Source of the DNA: Plantago ovata
Lineage: Eukaryota; Streptophyta; Magnoliopsida; Lamiales; Plantaginaceae
Direction of reading: 5' to 3'
Length of the DNA: 64,000 nt
NCBI GenBank assembly: GCA_028274465.1
Contig: CM051455.1
Span: 134,884,096-134,948,095 of the forward strand
Under the pieces are notes generated by a model. It was not told the origin of the DNA, searched no databases, and saw only the letters and a program-made list of their open reading frames with translations. The position numbers and the translations under genes are program-made. Positions 21,237 to 35,911 of the stretch are shown here, piece by piece; position 1 is the first letter of the stretch, and the number at the start of each line of letters is the position of its first letter.

Positions 21237-23280
21237 TTCAAGTAGACTGGGAACTCTTGTTTTGTTGCTTCAAACTTTTAAGGAAGGAAGAAGAATGGCG
21301 GAACGACGCCGTTACGTGGACACGTTTTATTTCAGTGTGGAATATTATATTATAATAATATATAGGGGCCAGGGCTATAATTAAGTTCCTAATTAATGTA
21401 ATACTATATTTTTAATGTATTAATAATGTAATATAATAAGTCCGCAATTGATTTGGAACCCAATCAATTTTAGCACGTTCATCTTAGTTATTCAAATTCA
21501 ATTTGGTACATACATGTGTCATTATTTAATAAAATGTATAGGGTTCGAATACTATTGGCGTGATTTTTTTTCTCCATTATTTGTATTATTATTTTTATTG
21601 AAGGTGTTTGGTTCGAATTTTGTTGGCATGACTTTTTTATATTATTTATATCATTGTTTTAGTTGAAGGTGTTGGGTTTGAATCTTATTCACGTAATTTT
21701 TTCTTTTTTGTTTATTCTATTCTTAAATCTTTATTATTTAACACAAAGTTGTATGGTCGTACTATACTTAATTTAAAAATAGTCATGATATGTTCTTATG
21801 AAAATAGACATACTTCCTCTCTCTAATAATAAATGTAACACTTGATTTTGTTAATTTTTTCGATGGGCATTTTGACATTAAATTACTCTTAAATCATACA
21901 ATAAAAATAATTTAAAACATCAAGCTTAGAATGTTTATATTTTCATAATATAATTTTTTTAATTCTCTTCATCATAAACAAGTACAGAGTTTTTTACTAC
22001 TCAGAATAAGTATATACCATGCAGTTTCATTTCAGTGAACCTGAAAACCAAAACATATACGAGAGTAGCAATCTCCAAAACCCTACACTACAAAATGTCA
22101 AAATTACAGGATCCCAGCTCTGATCCTAAAGGAAGTGCTTGGGAGTTGGGTGTAGAGATTGAATTTCAAGAAACATATTTTTCAGACGATGAAATCAGAT
22201 ACTGCGTCACATGAGTTAAAAGAACACGAGTTTTAGAATCAGGAACCCCAAAAATTAGATAAAGTTAATAATACTCAGTTTACTCAAGAAGCAACCGAGA
22301 ACGATCCAGAAATCAGATTCATCATCAAAGTTATCCTTCTCAGTTAGAAAAGATCCAAACATCTACCACCTACATTCTTTCTTGCACAGTTGCACTACCC
22401 AAATCCTAATAGAACTCTATTCACTACTTTTGCCAACATAAAATCTTCCTCGTCAGTGTTATATCTCTCAGAGCGATAATTAACGAACAACGAAATGTTT
22501 GGTGCAAAATGGAGAATCAATCTACGAGAGGCTCAATTATCCCGCACAATTACATCACCTGCCAATCTGCCATACATGAACTAGGAAAGACATCAGAGCA
22601 CACGGAAAGTGGAAAAGACTAATGAAAATGACATTTTGAAAAACATAAGGGAAATTAAACCTTGCAACCCCGACTAAAGGCCCATTTAAAGTTTAAACTG
22701 TGCAACCTCAATATCACAAGTGCAATCCCCCAATTTCACTTTTACATAATTTGCTACCCCAATATGAGGAATCTTATCCCCCAGATTCTTCCCGTGTAAA
22801 TCATATGCATTGGCTATAGTTAATTATAACCCTTCGTGACCGACTCTCACAAGTCGCCAAATGGGAAACAAATGCTCACAAAACAGGGTCATTCAAGGTT
22901 TTATGCATTTCATTTGATCAATTACTAATAAAGATCACACAAGCAACAGTGTTAAGAATGAGGGGACCTATGTGCATCCATCCACCCACGACACCTATCC
23001 CAGGTTTAATGGCAAATACACTACGCAAGAAACCATTTTAACGTGAAACGGGTGCATGATGTGCATGAGAATCTATACCTATGACTGTAACCTTGACTAC
23101 TGTCCTTGAGTGACTACTCATCTAATAGCATTAATTCATTGATGAGTTTCTATGTGCAAAATACTACCTTAGATGCAAAACAGTGCAGACCCAGGGAACT
23201 TAAATATGCCCTACAAAGAATAATAGTATGAAAAGAGATGGCCACATGAAGACTTCCGCAAAAAGTAACATGTACACAGC
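21237..23280. other. Spacer upstream of the exostosin gene
   Basis: AT-rich. Near 21813-21960 there is a segment starting TTCCTCTCTCTAATAATAAA that resembles one arm of the Stowaway-like MITEs at 28060 and 48873, without a clear second arm. No gene was recognised. Confidence 0.45.
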
Positions 23281-23486
23281 CACAATTTAACTGTTCAACT
23301 TGGAGATTCATGATGCAAGATGTGAAGGGCCAGTAGTCAATGTTCAGGAGTGTAATTTTCTCAATAAACAACACTACCACAATTTAATGGTTCAACTTGG
23401 AGAAAAATAATTTCATGATGCAAGATGCAAAGGGCCAGTAGTCAGGGTTCAAGAGTGTAAGTTTCCCAGTAAATATAGCATTACCA
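23281..23486. repeat. Tandem duplication, two units of about 100 bp
   Basis: CACAATTTAA followed by GGTTCAACTTGGAGA-like sequence starts at 23281 and again at 23378. Both units contain catgatgcaaga and gggccagtagtca and end at a similar ttaccac. The second unit has a small insertion (aaaataat). Confidence 0.8.
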
Positions 23487-24075
23487 CCCATGGCATCAAA
23501 GTCCTATATGTTCTCACCTTCATCTATGACTGCTAGAGGCAAGCATCAGCCTGTTTCAAGCTTGGGGCTACACACACTAGGGATTACCACATGCACAAGA
23601 ATCAATTATTAATACAAGAGCAAACCGGTGTAGCACCAGAAAAAATAAGATGGACCAACAGAGGTTAGCAAACCAGAAATTATAACAGTCAACCATAACA
23701 TACGTATAATCCATGAAAACAACACAATGTAAAGCAGATATAGACGTCCGAAAGATAGATCTTGTCCTACAAAAGTAAATTCATTATCAATCGTCCCATG
23801 GAGCTGGGGGAACATGATTTTATCCCGACTCTCTGCACATGTTAACAGCACAGCAAGGTTATGTGAGTCCCAAACTTCCAATAAGTAAATCATGGCAAGA
23901 CATAAGAAATCAGGATGACAAGAGCTCCAACAGCCTGTAAAAATATTAGATGGTCACAAAGAAAACGGGTTATGACATATCGAGCAATACGAAAACAAAT
24001 ATAAGTGATTGCATGCATGTAGAATCAAATCAAAGAACAGCTGGGAGCTTACATAATAGTAATAATTTATTCCTT
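23487..24075. other. Spacer
   Basis: No gene, RNA or repeat was recognised beyond chance frames. Confidence 0.4.
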
Positions 24076-24084
24076 GTCCTAAAT

Positions 24085-24222
24085 AACTTTCCTAATATTT
24101 GTTTAGACATAATTTGCAATTAACAATGCAGCTTCCAGATAATTAAATGATGACATCATTTAATTATCTGGAAGCTTCATAGTTAATTGCAAATTATGTC
24201 TCAACATTCCGAATATTATTCC
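24085..24222. repeat. Near-perfect inverted repeat (47-bp arms, one-base loop), MITE or MIR-like hairpin
   Basis: Arms at 24106-24152 and 24154-24200 pair with only two mismatches across 47 bases. The arm begins GACATAATTTGCAATTAAC and contains GCTTCCAGATAATTAAATG. Weaker pairing extends outward to about 24085 and 24222, and ttattcct flanks both sides near 24069 and 24215. Such a foldback could be a small MITE or the source of small RNAs. No open frame is present. Confidence 0.85.
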
Positions 24223-25568
24223 TCATTTGTATTTTCTCATTGATTTTATTTGTTTTTTGTACTTTTCCTTTATTATGAGTCTAAATTTTATACTGAATTA
24301 CGTTCACTAAGAAGCTGAGTCAAGTCGCTAGGATCCCAAAACAAGATCTTTGGGACTTTAATCCAGCGTGATTGGAATTTCAACTTCAGGTTGTTAGTAA
24401 AAATACAGAGAACATGGCAATTAGCTTCACCAAAATCCTTTTCCTTCTCTTTCATTTCCTCTAGTTCAATCAGTTGATAAACCAAGAGGAAATGCAAACG
24501 AGGAATAAGTATTTCTGGTGTAGTAGATCATTACACTTCCTGTAGCAATACTTAAAAATGAAAACAAAAATATACCAATCTCAAAAATGAAAACAGGCCC
24601 AAATTCTCCACTAAAATCATGATATTAATCACTTTTCAGGGTGAAAACCAATACTAATGTGTGTGCTAATGAATTATTATCCAATGGGTCCATGTATATG
24701 TTAAATTCTAACAACTTCTGAGCCCGAGTCCGGGTTTACTAGGTTAACTTCCATCTTAATACTGAGGCTGCATACTTAAGGTAAATATGGTCTAAACAAC
24801 TAAAAGGCTTATATGCCACAAACAATACGTAATGAATAAGGCCGCAATCAATATGTCATTTAGTTATTGCTCATGCAACCATACTTAATTAACTTTGATC
24901 AGTTTACGTACTTCATTCAGATCCAACCCCTTCCAACTTTGGGGCTTTGCAGTAATTGATCTCTCCATCCAATAACAAAGTCATCATGATACGCTTATCA
25001 AGGTTAGTAAGGAAAGCCATTCAAAAATGAATACAAGTTGTAAGTGGTGTTTAAAATGTGGATTTTAGAGAGATGCATTGTAAATTTGAAAAAGTGTATT
25101 GTAGGTAATAATATTCCCGAAACGGAGAGGACATTTCCAAGGGGTCCAAGAAGGGAAGCAGGGAATATAAATTAGCATGTAGAGAAGATGATTGTAAAAA
25201 AGGATATTCCAACTGAAAACTAGAAATACAACTGCCCATCTTCGCCAGATAAAATAAATATCGCAGAAAACTCTTTTGGCAGAGCGCATTTTCATCTACA
25301 CACAGAGCCGATACACACAATCTCTGCCTTTTATACATATCAAATCAGACACACATCATATTACATTAACATTACAATAATGAGAAAAGGCTAAACGCTG
25401 TTGAGGAATACTGATCTCTCAAGACTCATATGAATGTGGATACGTTGTATATGCACACCAACAATTAAACACATTTGCAAGACATATAGTTGGCGAAGAT
25501 ATGAGGAAAAGAAATAGTAATACATACCTCTGCTACGGAAAAGACACCTATAATGAATGAAGTCATCC
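24223..25568. other. Spacer and SF1 3' UTR
   Basis: The last few hundred bases (to 25568) are probably the SF1 3' UTR on the minus strand. I recognise no coding sequence here. Confidence 0.4.
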
Positions 25569-27764
25569 TCAGAGGTCTGCCATGAACTTCGCATATTCAG
25601 CATCAGCACTATTATTACTGTTCTCAGTGGGTGGAGGTGGAGGTACCGATGGATTAGAGGCCCAAGGAACGTTGCTCAGACTTTGAGAAGGGTCCAGGCT
25701 TGACTGAGGTACAGCAGGAGGCGGTGGAGGAGGAACAGCCCCATAGTAAGGTGGGGGAGGAGGATAGCTATATTGAGGATAAGGGGCTTGGCCATTTGGT
25801 GGCACTGGATTTGCAGAACTTCCATATGCATAGGTTGGAACTGGCGGAACAGGAGCACTACTCTGTGTTTGCACCCCAGGTGGATAACTTTGCTGTGCTT
25901 CGCCAGAAGAAGCATAACTTTGCTGGGTATCAGTTGAGGAGGTCTGTGTTGTGGCACCAGAAGTAGGAGGAGGAGGAGGATACTGATATCCATACTGAGG
26001 AGGATACATGGTAGATCCTGGGGGAGGAGGTGGGTAAGGGGCATACTGGGGTGGTGGTGGTGGTCCCCATGGAACCGGAGCGCCAGTATAGCTCCCAGGG
26101 GGAGCACTTCCAATGGGACCACCAGTATTATACTGCTGAGATGGGTAGGCACCATACGATGGAGGTGGAGCAGGATACGGTGGTACTGCAGATGCCGGAG
26201 GGCCTGGAGGTACTGCAGGCTGAGGAGGTTTACCAGCAATTCTCACAGCAATAGTTCTCCCATCCAATTTGTGGCCATTCATACCAGCGATTGCACTGTT
26301 AGCCTGCTGTGCATCAGCGTACTTTACGAATCCATAACCTTTGCTCAGACCAGATACACGGTCCTTGATAACCTTGGCCATCACAATTTCGCCAAAAGGT
26401 GAGAATAAGCTGATCAAATTATCATCCTCCAGAGTCGGTGGCAAGTAGCCAATATATAAGTTTGTCTCGTCATATTCTTTTGGTTTCAGACTATTACCAG
26501 TACCAGCTTCCAAGCTGTTAGTAGAAGGGTTGGCACCACCAGCCCAGCTAGGATTAGTCCCAGGCACTCCCGGGAGAGCAAGTGTCGGGGTGCTTGACTT
26601 GGTAGCACCTTCCGGCAGGGTTCCTCCCAGTTCTGCCAGAAAATTTTGATACTCATCGTCCATTTTCTTCCCAGTCGTATTCTTCACAGGGCAATCAATA
26701 GTAGGATGGCCACCATCACCACATATCTTACACAAAACATCACTCTTGAACGTGGACAAACGGGATGGACAAGCATACTGCCGATGCCCAGGCTCACCAC
26801 ATAACCTGCAAAACTCTTCATCCCTAATAGTACCATTGAGCGCAGCAAGCTCCCTAAGCTGCTGCCTCTTATGTTCATTGAGAACCTCATCAACGGGCTG
26901 CAATAGCTTCTCCACCATTCCGGCTGCAGCATCAAGGGCCTCTTGAGTATCGGCTTCCACCAGCACATGCAAATCCTCATTCTCGGCAGGATCAAACTTC
27001 AAATCCCTCTTCTGGCCCAGCCTACCCTCCTTGACCGAACCTTTACCCCTAATAACAATCTTGGCCCCGGTTTCCCTCTCCATCCTCTTTTGTGTATTAC
27101 CTCTAGGCCCAATTATCAATCCAATAAAATTGTATCCCGGATACTCCTTCATCGGAATATAGAGCTTCTTATGAAGCTTAGGTGGCCTATAATCTGCGGG
27201 CGGCTTGAAATTGGGATTCTTCTTCATAATCTGAAATATAATCTCCTGCCTCTCCCTATTAAGCTTCTCCCTGGCCCTATACTCCCTGGTATTAATCCTA
27301 ACCCCCAAATTATCATAAACAGGCTCAGGAGAAGGCGACCTAGCGCCCTCAGGACGATCATCCAACAACATACCAGACTGTAATTTACGACTAATATCAA
27401 GTAACCTACTATTCAAAGCCTGAACCTCAGGATCAAATTCCATACCTCCGGTAAAGTCCTTCATGAAATCAGGTAATTGAACCACAGGCAGAGGCTTAGG
27501 CTCATCATCCGCCCATCTCGACTTCCTCTTCCTCACTCCGGCTCCATCTGTAGATCCGTCGCTCGGTGGAGGATCCCAGCGCGATCTGCGGCGCCTACGG
27601 CTGGACGTCTCCTCCTCACCGCCAGAGATTTCCCTGTCGTTCTCAGAGAGTAGAGGCTTAGGGAAATCGGAAGGAGCTAGGGTTTCGGGAGGCGGTTGAG
27701 ATTGGGAATCGGATTGCGGTTGGGAAGGAGATTCGGCGGCGTAATTTGATTGAAGAGTGTCCAT
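25569..27764 (-). CDS. SF1: Splicing factor 1 / branch-point-binding protein
   Basis: SF1 binds the intron branch-point sequence and works with U2AF at the 3' splice site during early spliceosome assembly in the nucleus. The coding region is one uninterrupted 731-residue frame. In order: UHM-ligand motifs RSRW at about 60-63 and KSRW at 81-84; a KH-QUA2 domain at about 200-310 with the [11 protein letters not shown] loop; two CCHC zinc knuckles (C319, C322, H327, C332 and C345, C348, H353, C358); an RRM at about 435-511 with [16 protein letters not shown] and [10 protein letters not shown]; and a long Pro/Gly/Tyr-rich tail ending [12 protein letters not shown]-terminal RRM is typical of plant SF1 and absent from animal and yeast SF1. 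ATG 27764 has a good upstream TATA box. The shorter opposite-strand frames here are shadows of the proline-rich tail. Confidence 0.97.
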   Translation of the reverse strand: MDTLQSNYAAESPSQPQSDSQSQPPPETLAPSDFPKPLLSENDREISGGEEETSSRRRRRSRWDPPPSDGSTDGAGVRKRKSRWADDEPKPLPVVQLPDFMKDFTGGMEFDPEVQALNSRLLDISRKLQSGMLLDDRPEGARSPSPEPVYDNLGVRINTREYRAREKLNRERQEIIFQIMKKNPNFKPPADYRPPKLHKKLYIPMKEYPGYNFIGLIIGPRGNTQKRMERETGAKIVIRGKGSVKEGRLGQKRDLKFDPAENEDLHVLVEADTQEALDAAAGMVEKLLQPVDEVLNEHKRQQLRELAALNGTIRDEEFCRLCGEPGHRQYACPSRLSTFKSDVLCKICGDGGHPTIDCPVKNTTGKKMDDEYQNFLAELGGTLPEGATKSSTPTLALPGVPGTNPSWAGGANPSTNSLEAGTGNSLKPKEYDETNLYIGYLPPTLEDDNLISLFSPFGEIVMAKVIKDRVSGLSKGYGFVKYADAQQANSAIAGMNGHKLDGRTIAVRIAGKPPQPAVPPGPPASAVPPYPAPPPSYGAYPSQQYNTGGPIGSAPPGSYTGAPVPWGPPPPPQYAPYPPPPPGSTMYPPQYGYQYPPPPPTSGATTQTSSTDTQQSYASSGEAQQSYPPGVQTQSSAPVPPVPTYAYGSSANPVPPNGQAPYPQYSYPPPPPYYGAVPPPPPPAVPQSSLDPSQSLSNVPWASNPSVPPPPPTENSNNSADAEYAKFMADL

Positions 27765-27860
27765 TTTCGTAGATGATGATATACAGAGAGAGGAAAATAT
27801 TGCAATTTGAGATTTGTTGAGCTGCTGCTGTGGAAGAAGAAGATGAGTGAGTGAGATGCG

Positions 27861-27871
27861 TTTATATATGT
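27861..27871 (-). promoter_or_regulatory. TATA box of SF1
   Basis: On the minus strand CATATATAAACG lies about 95 bases upstream of the SF1 ATG. A start of transcription near 27835 would leave a 5' UTR of some 70 bases. Confidence 0.6.
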
Positions 27872-28059
27872 GCGTGCGTGTGTGTGGACGATAAAAGGTC
27901 CGAATTGTGAAGGGACTCTCTCATCTCAAGTCGCGTGAGTAAGAATTTAGAGTTGGATTCGATAAGGCGGTTCGTGACAAGGTGACCGGACCACTGTTTG
28001 TGGGGTTTGTAAGATCATACCGAGACCACCAATAAGACCGGTCTGGGCCTTCTTTTTAC

Positions 28060-28303
28060 TACTCTATCTATTCCGCTAATAATGTGTAGTTTGATTTATC
28101 AATGTCGACTTTGATTTACAAATTACTTCCACATTATATTGGGAACATTCAATAAAATTATATTTTAAAAGTCATGAACTTTCATAATATTATTTTATTA
28201 AATATTTCTTTGATATTATTTGAAAATAATTTGTGGTCAAAATCGACGTTAAAGTTAACCCAAAAAGTTCAAATAACACATTCATAATGGGGCGGAATGA
28301 GTA
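28060..28303. mobile_element. Stowaway-like MITE (Tc1/mariner, non-autonomous)
   Basis: The ends TACTCTATCTATTCCGC and (reverse complement of the right end) TACTCATTCCGCCCC are near-matching terminal inverted repeats of the Stowaway type, with TA at both borders. Inner inverted similarity continues (gtcgactttgat / atcgacgttaaag). Length is 244 bp with no open frame. Confidence 0.78.
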
Positions 28304-29772
28304 TGTGGTGAATGGTGATACCTGGAAGATGCATATGGCGCTCAGAAGTTAGGAGACTACAAAGTAAACAAGTTAAATTGAACTACATTTTTACAAGGGA
28401 CTAAACGAAATTTGCAAGGAGGGTCTTGTCTGGACCTTATCTTTTCTTTATTTCTCTTTGTAAAAATGAGTTTACAAGTATTGGGTTTTCTTGTCACAAT
28501 GGAGTTCTAGATTATTTATAGACGCGCTTAGGAAGAAAGTAGGTCTTATTTTCCTCTTATAATGAGCATAAAACTGTCCAATGGTGGTTAGTTACAAATA
28601 TACAAGTAAAACATGTGAGTGGACTGGGTATTATGTTCCAGATGATGACCCTTTGAACAGGCTGCAACCTGCAGGAGAACATAAACTTTTGCAGAGGATC
28701 CACTACCTCTCTTGACTGTTTTAAATCATGTAACTTGACTTGGTAACAATACATGTAACGTTATTGTAACTGTTTGATCTTATCCATAAAATCCTTCTCT
28801 ATAGTTGGCATTTTCCAAAAAAGTACGGGTCCATACTTAACTTGTTTTATTTCATATGTAGTATGTCTATGGTGAAAATTGCCTTTAACTTGGTCCATCT
28901 TCAATGGAAGCTTTTTCTATACTTATGTGGCTCGTCTTGGACTCTTCTGGCTTATTTTCACATTAGCTCTCCTGTAGTAGAACCTAACGGTAGGAGATTA
29001 GGAGTTCATTTTCTCTTGAATGGACTTTCTCATGGGGTTTCACAAATACCATTCGGCTCGGGCCAGGAATTTGAAATAGAAGTGGTAACCGGAGGTCGGC
29101 ATCAACAAACAGGTGCTTCAAGGCTTTGTTTACAGAAGTAGTGCATTCCATGTGGAGGAAAAGTAGTACGCATATTTTCCAACGGCATTGATTTTCAGTT
29201 CTTGCTCGGGGAAACACTGCAGCAAACTTAAGATGCATGCTTTTTGTCAACGATAGCATATACCGTAAGGGACAGGGAGTACACAAGAGTTGAGTTGATG
29301 TCCTTATATGCTACCTTCTGGAGTACTGGTGTAATAAAAGCTGAATTTGAATATTTTATTTTTTTTTAGACTGAAAAGGGTTATATTATTATTTGATCCA
29401 TGCAAATTTTATATGGTACATCTAAGAGCAATCCTTATGGAGGCTTTTTTTGAACTTATTTGAGACTTTTTTGGGGCTTATTTGAGGCGGTAACCAGGAA
29501 TGCCACAAATTCTTAAGCTAAATGATTAACTAAACCTTTCCCCCTGCTTCAAATGCCTCTCTCTCATATAGTCAACTGTTGCAAGATTTATGGAGAACAA
29601 GGCAAAATCATTCTTCAAAAAGGTGACTTCAGCCTTTTGGATGAAGACATGTTAATAAATCAGACAGAAATTTCCTACATTCACTTGTCCAACTCCAATT
29701 CTCGAAGCAAAACATTCCCAGTACTGGAAAACTCAGCTAGCAAAAACAAAACGCGTTAGCAGGTACTTGGCC
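28304..29772. other. Spacer between SF1 and PYRB
   Basis: AT-rich. A minus-strand open frame at 28984-29286 has no recognisable domain. The last few hundred bases may hold the PYRB 3' UTR. Confidence 0.4.
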
Positions 29773-32266
<2,494 letters not shown>

Positions 32267-32283
32267 CGAAACAAAATCAAATC

Positions 32284-32830
32284 CCTACTCAATTGGATAC
32301 AATAAATTTCAATGAGTATCACAATGTAGAGAAACTCAGTACAATGTAAAGCAGTCCTATAAACTTTAGAATTTTTTATAGGTAATATTTCGAATAAATT
32401 TTTTATAGGTAATATTTTCGAATTTTTAAGGTTGGATTCCCTAAACTTTCAAAATAGTAAGATAGATAGTATGTAATTTAGCCCCAAACTTGGATTACTA
32501 CTGATCCTCCCCTGATTACGAGACTAATAATTACAATAAGAGGTTTCAAAAAACCTATCCGAGGATTAAGCAGGCAAATGGAATAAGAAATGAACTCTAC
32601 TTGATAAGAAGGAATGATGAATGAATGTGTGTGTATCCATTTAATTACATAGACGAAAGAGAAATCGATGATGATTACGAAGAGACGAGAAAGAAAGGTT
32701 ACCTGAAAGAAGATGGATTACAGCAGTGGCGAAAATTCAGAGGAATTGATGAACGCTGTGGACAGACACACATATTTTCTCAAGAAAGACGGAAGGGAAG
32801 GGTTTTGGTGGAACGACTTTAACCCTTAAT
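32284..32830 (-). other. PYRB 5' UTR with probable leader intron
   Basis: On the minus strand CTTCTTTCAG|GTAACC gives a good donor at 32702-32701, and GAGTAG|GGATTTTG near 32286-32283 is a possible acceptor just before the ATG. The first leader exon would start near 32825. Confidence 0.4.
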
Positions 32831-33852
32831 TCTACGTACTTCTTAGTTCACGCATTGAGAAATACTAATTCGCGAACTTGTAATACTATAATCCTCATTC
32901 TTAATTGGTGGATGTTTTGCAACTTGCCAATAAGGCAATAGCAATGGGTTGCAACTTGCAACCTAGATCACATAATTCGAATTCGAGAGCATGAACGACA
33001 ATTCATAATATGAAAAATAAACGAGAGTGAGAGCATATTAGAGAGCGAATAATAATAGGTCGATGAATAAACTTGAGAAACACAAGAAAAGTCGAGAATT
33101 TTACTCTGTCAATATCAGTTTCAACTTTCTTACTCCTCTGATCTGATTTGGCAACAGAGAATAATGTATATTTATCTTCCCATATATATTTATTGACAGC
33201 GTATGCATATCTTCATCTACAATTAATTAGGCCCATTTCTTTCAACTAGCTCATTTGCTTTATCTACCATCTATGTTATGCTTCATTCTACTTTAAATTC
33301 TTAGCCAGAGAATTACTAATTACTAATCCGCGACTTGAGATTCACTAATTCTCAATTGAGCGAAAATTCAGGCTTGGGAGGGAGAATTTGCGGATCCAAA
33401 CGGAGAGCATGTGGTGTTTCCAACAAATTTTGTGACCTAGCTTGCAACTCACAACTTGGCGGATATTTCTATCACTTAATTAATTTAGAAGGGCTCATTA
33501 CAAATTAATCATATTTTCAATATTTTCTTAAACATTATTCAGACATGGTAAACTTACTACATAATATTGATTATATATATTATGACTATATTGACTATAT
33601 TAATCCTACACTAAATAAGTAGAAAATATAATATGTAACGATACATTCGTTTTTTTTATATAAATATTTCTGATCATATTCAAGTATTTAATGTAAAAAA
33701 CATTGTTTATCTATTATTAGTTTAAATTAAAAAGGATTAAAAAAAAAAAAACAAGCAAGTCCCCCATTTACATTCAACAATCTCTAAAATAAATTCACAT
33801 ATCATCTTTGTTTTCAATCATTTTTTGAAGTCAACTTAGATCAAGCATCTCC

Positions 33853-33987
33853 ATCTAAGCATCTAACGAATTGAGCTCAGATGTCAAAGCATGAGTATCT
33901 ATCTAAGCATCTAACGAATTGAGCTCAGATGTCAAAGCATGAGTATCTATCTAAGCATCTAACGAATTGAGCTCAGACGTCAAAGCA
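33853..33987. repeat. Tandem repeat, 48-bp unit, 2.8 copies
   Basis: The unit starts atctaagcatctaacgaatt at 33853, 33901 and 33949. The copies are nearly identical (one T to C change in the last), so the expansion is recent. Confidence 0.95.
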
Positions 33988-35639
33988 AATATCAATTGAT
34001 TTATTGAATTCTATTAGAGTAAAGATCTCCATAACAAGCATACGTGTCTAATTGAGATTAGATCAAGAGCAAAGCATCTAAGCATATGTATGTATGTGTT
34101 CTGCAAACTCTACTCATGCAAAATTTGTTCCAAATGATTATGAGTCATATGGGAAGTTTAGAGGTAACAAACCTCATAAGGAGAACTATGGAGAGGTACC
34201 GAATTCTGACCCATTAACTATATTTTGCAAATAATATGTGATGGTCACGCCACACATGTATTCATTAACCTCTTCATGATATGAAGAATATAGTTCAATG
34301 TCATCAGCTTTGTCAAGTCGAATTTTTCCATAAATTCGATATGACATGAATATACAGTTAGCAGTTTATCAGATATTATTGTGGTATATCTTTAGTGGAT
34401 CTGCCCCATGATGCTTGGAAATATACGTACAAAATCAAATATCAATACAACCCTAGCCAGCTTATCATCATCTTCATCACTTCACTCCTTTGTCCAAAGC
34501 ACCACCGTTTTCGGACCTATATGAATAAAACCACATAGTGCAGGCTAAACCTATTCCACTTAGGAAGTGTTAAGATTACAGACAATGAGACCATAAGCTC
34601 CATGTCATTGCAACATATGTAATGAACAAGTTCGTAGGTATTATAGTCGATAATGGGATTGGTAAAGGGATATGACATGTTAGGTGCCGAAAATGCTGAT
34701 CAAGACTGGGTCAATAGCTTTGGTCCATTTGATTTACATTTAACTGCTAATTTCTTCATCTTATCTTATCGTATAGTTTGATAAATTATGAATTATGATG
34801 CTTATCTTCTACTATCTAAGTTTTAGGGAATAAGCGGCTAAAGACACACACATATATTGTTTATAATTTCTATACTTCATTGTCTTTCGAGAGGAATTAT
34901 AATTTGTTGGTTCTCGATGGAATCCACTATTGAGTTAGGAGCAACTCATCGCCTTAAGGAATCCATCGAAAGGTTATAGAGCTAGTAACATAATAAATCC
35001 ATCTTGTAGGCAAGTCAAGGACTCAAAGATATACTTTTATTGCATAAAATATGCTATGCCTCAATTACACACGATAGACTTTATTTATAGCAGTCATGTC
35101 TCATCTTCAACATGACAAATACATTGCATTGACTACTACACTTTTATAATAGACTCTAATTCTAATATTAACTCTTCGTAGTCCTCAGTGTGTGCATACT
35201 GACCTTACATTTGATAATTATGAATGTATCTTATAAATCATGATGAATTAGAGTAGAACCTCGCCACATTTGACCTCTTCCCACTAGTTTGTCAATAACT
35301 TCCTTTAGAAAATTTTAAATAACATTCCATTTGATGTTTTAGAATCTAATTAATTCATATACATTTTATATCCTGAGTTGTTTTAAAATGGTGACCACAC
35401 AAGTACATTTACTATTACTCCCTAGGTCCCACTGTCACAGCCGGTTGAATCCGTTATTATGTGTGGAATATTTTCACTAATTCACCTAAATTGAGACGAT
35501 TTATAAAATCATGAGGTGATAATTTTGTTGGAGTAAAATGAACCTGATATTTTCAGTTACTAGCATGACTGTTCTATCATTAAAGTACGAATAGTTGATA
35601 TATTTTGTTTTCCAATCTGTATACAAACATTTGAAGTGG

Positions 35640-35710
35640 CGTTCTGGTCTTTCAGTTCGACTTTTCTCTGAAGGTCTCAGGTTCGATTCTCCCCTCTATT
35701 CTTTTTTTTT
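35640..35710 (+). other. tRNA-like/SINE-like fragment
   Basis: CTCAGGTTCGATTCTCCCC is a good Pol III B box and is followed by a T tract. The upstream A box is poor (TGGTCTTTCAGTTCG) and no acceptor stem forms. It is therefore a SINE or tRNA remnant, not a tRNA gene. It lies some 200 bases upstream of the RPC4 start. Confidence 0.35.
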
Positions 35711-35911
35711 CGTTTTTTTATTTTCTGCATCTTCTTCTCAATCAAACACTAGCTCTACTTTCTGCAAAAACTTGCTTAATTCTTACTCTCTTCCTCACTA
35801 ATTCGTCTTCATACTCATGTTTTTGACTGAAACCATGTTCGATTTTGGATCTGATGGTTGCTTTTCTCGGATCTTTTCCTGTACGACAGGGTTTAGCCAT
35901 CCTCGAAATCG

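Larger units (their letters stand above)
32831..35911. other. Long AT-rich spacer
   Basis: No gene was recognised over 3 kb. It contains a 48-bp tandem repeat (33853-33987) and a tRNA-like B-box motif near 35681. The end nearest 35911 should hold the RPC4 promoter and leader. Confidence 0.5.

Noticed and set aside
22050-25000. Open frames of 60-95 codons in the exostosin-SF1 spacer
   Set aside because: They are short, lack motifs and look like chance frames in AT-rich DNA.
25676-27383. Several long open frames overlapping SF1 on both strands
   Set aside because: They are shadows of the SF1 coding sequence, above all of its proline-rich tail. Their composition is unlike real proteins.
28984-29286. 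Minus-strand 100-codon frame between SF1 and PYRB
   Set aside because: No recognisable domain, no splice partners and a poor start context.
33853-33987. CRISPR-like array
   Set aside because: The units are directly tandem with no distinct spacers, and the genome is a plant's.
35640-35710. Functional tRNA gene upstream of RPC4
   Set aside because: The B box is good, but the A box and acceptor stem are absent.
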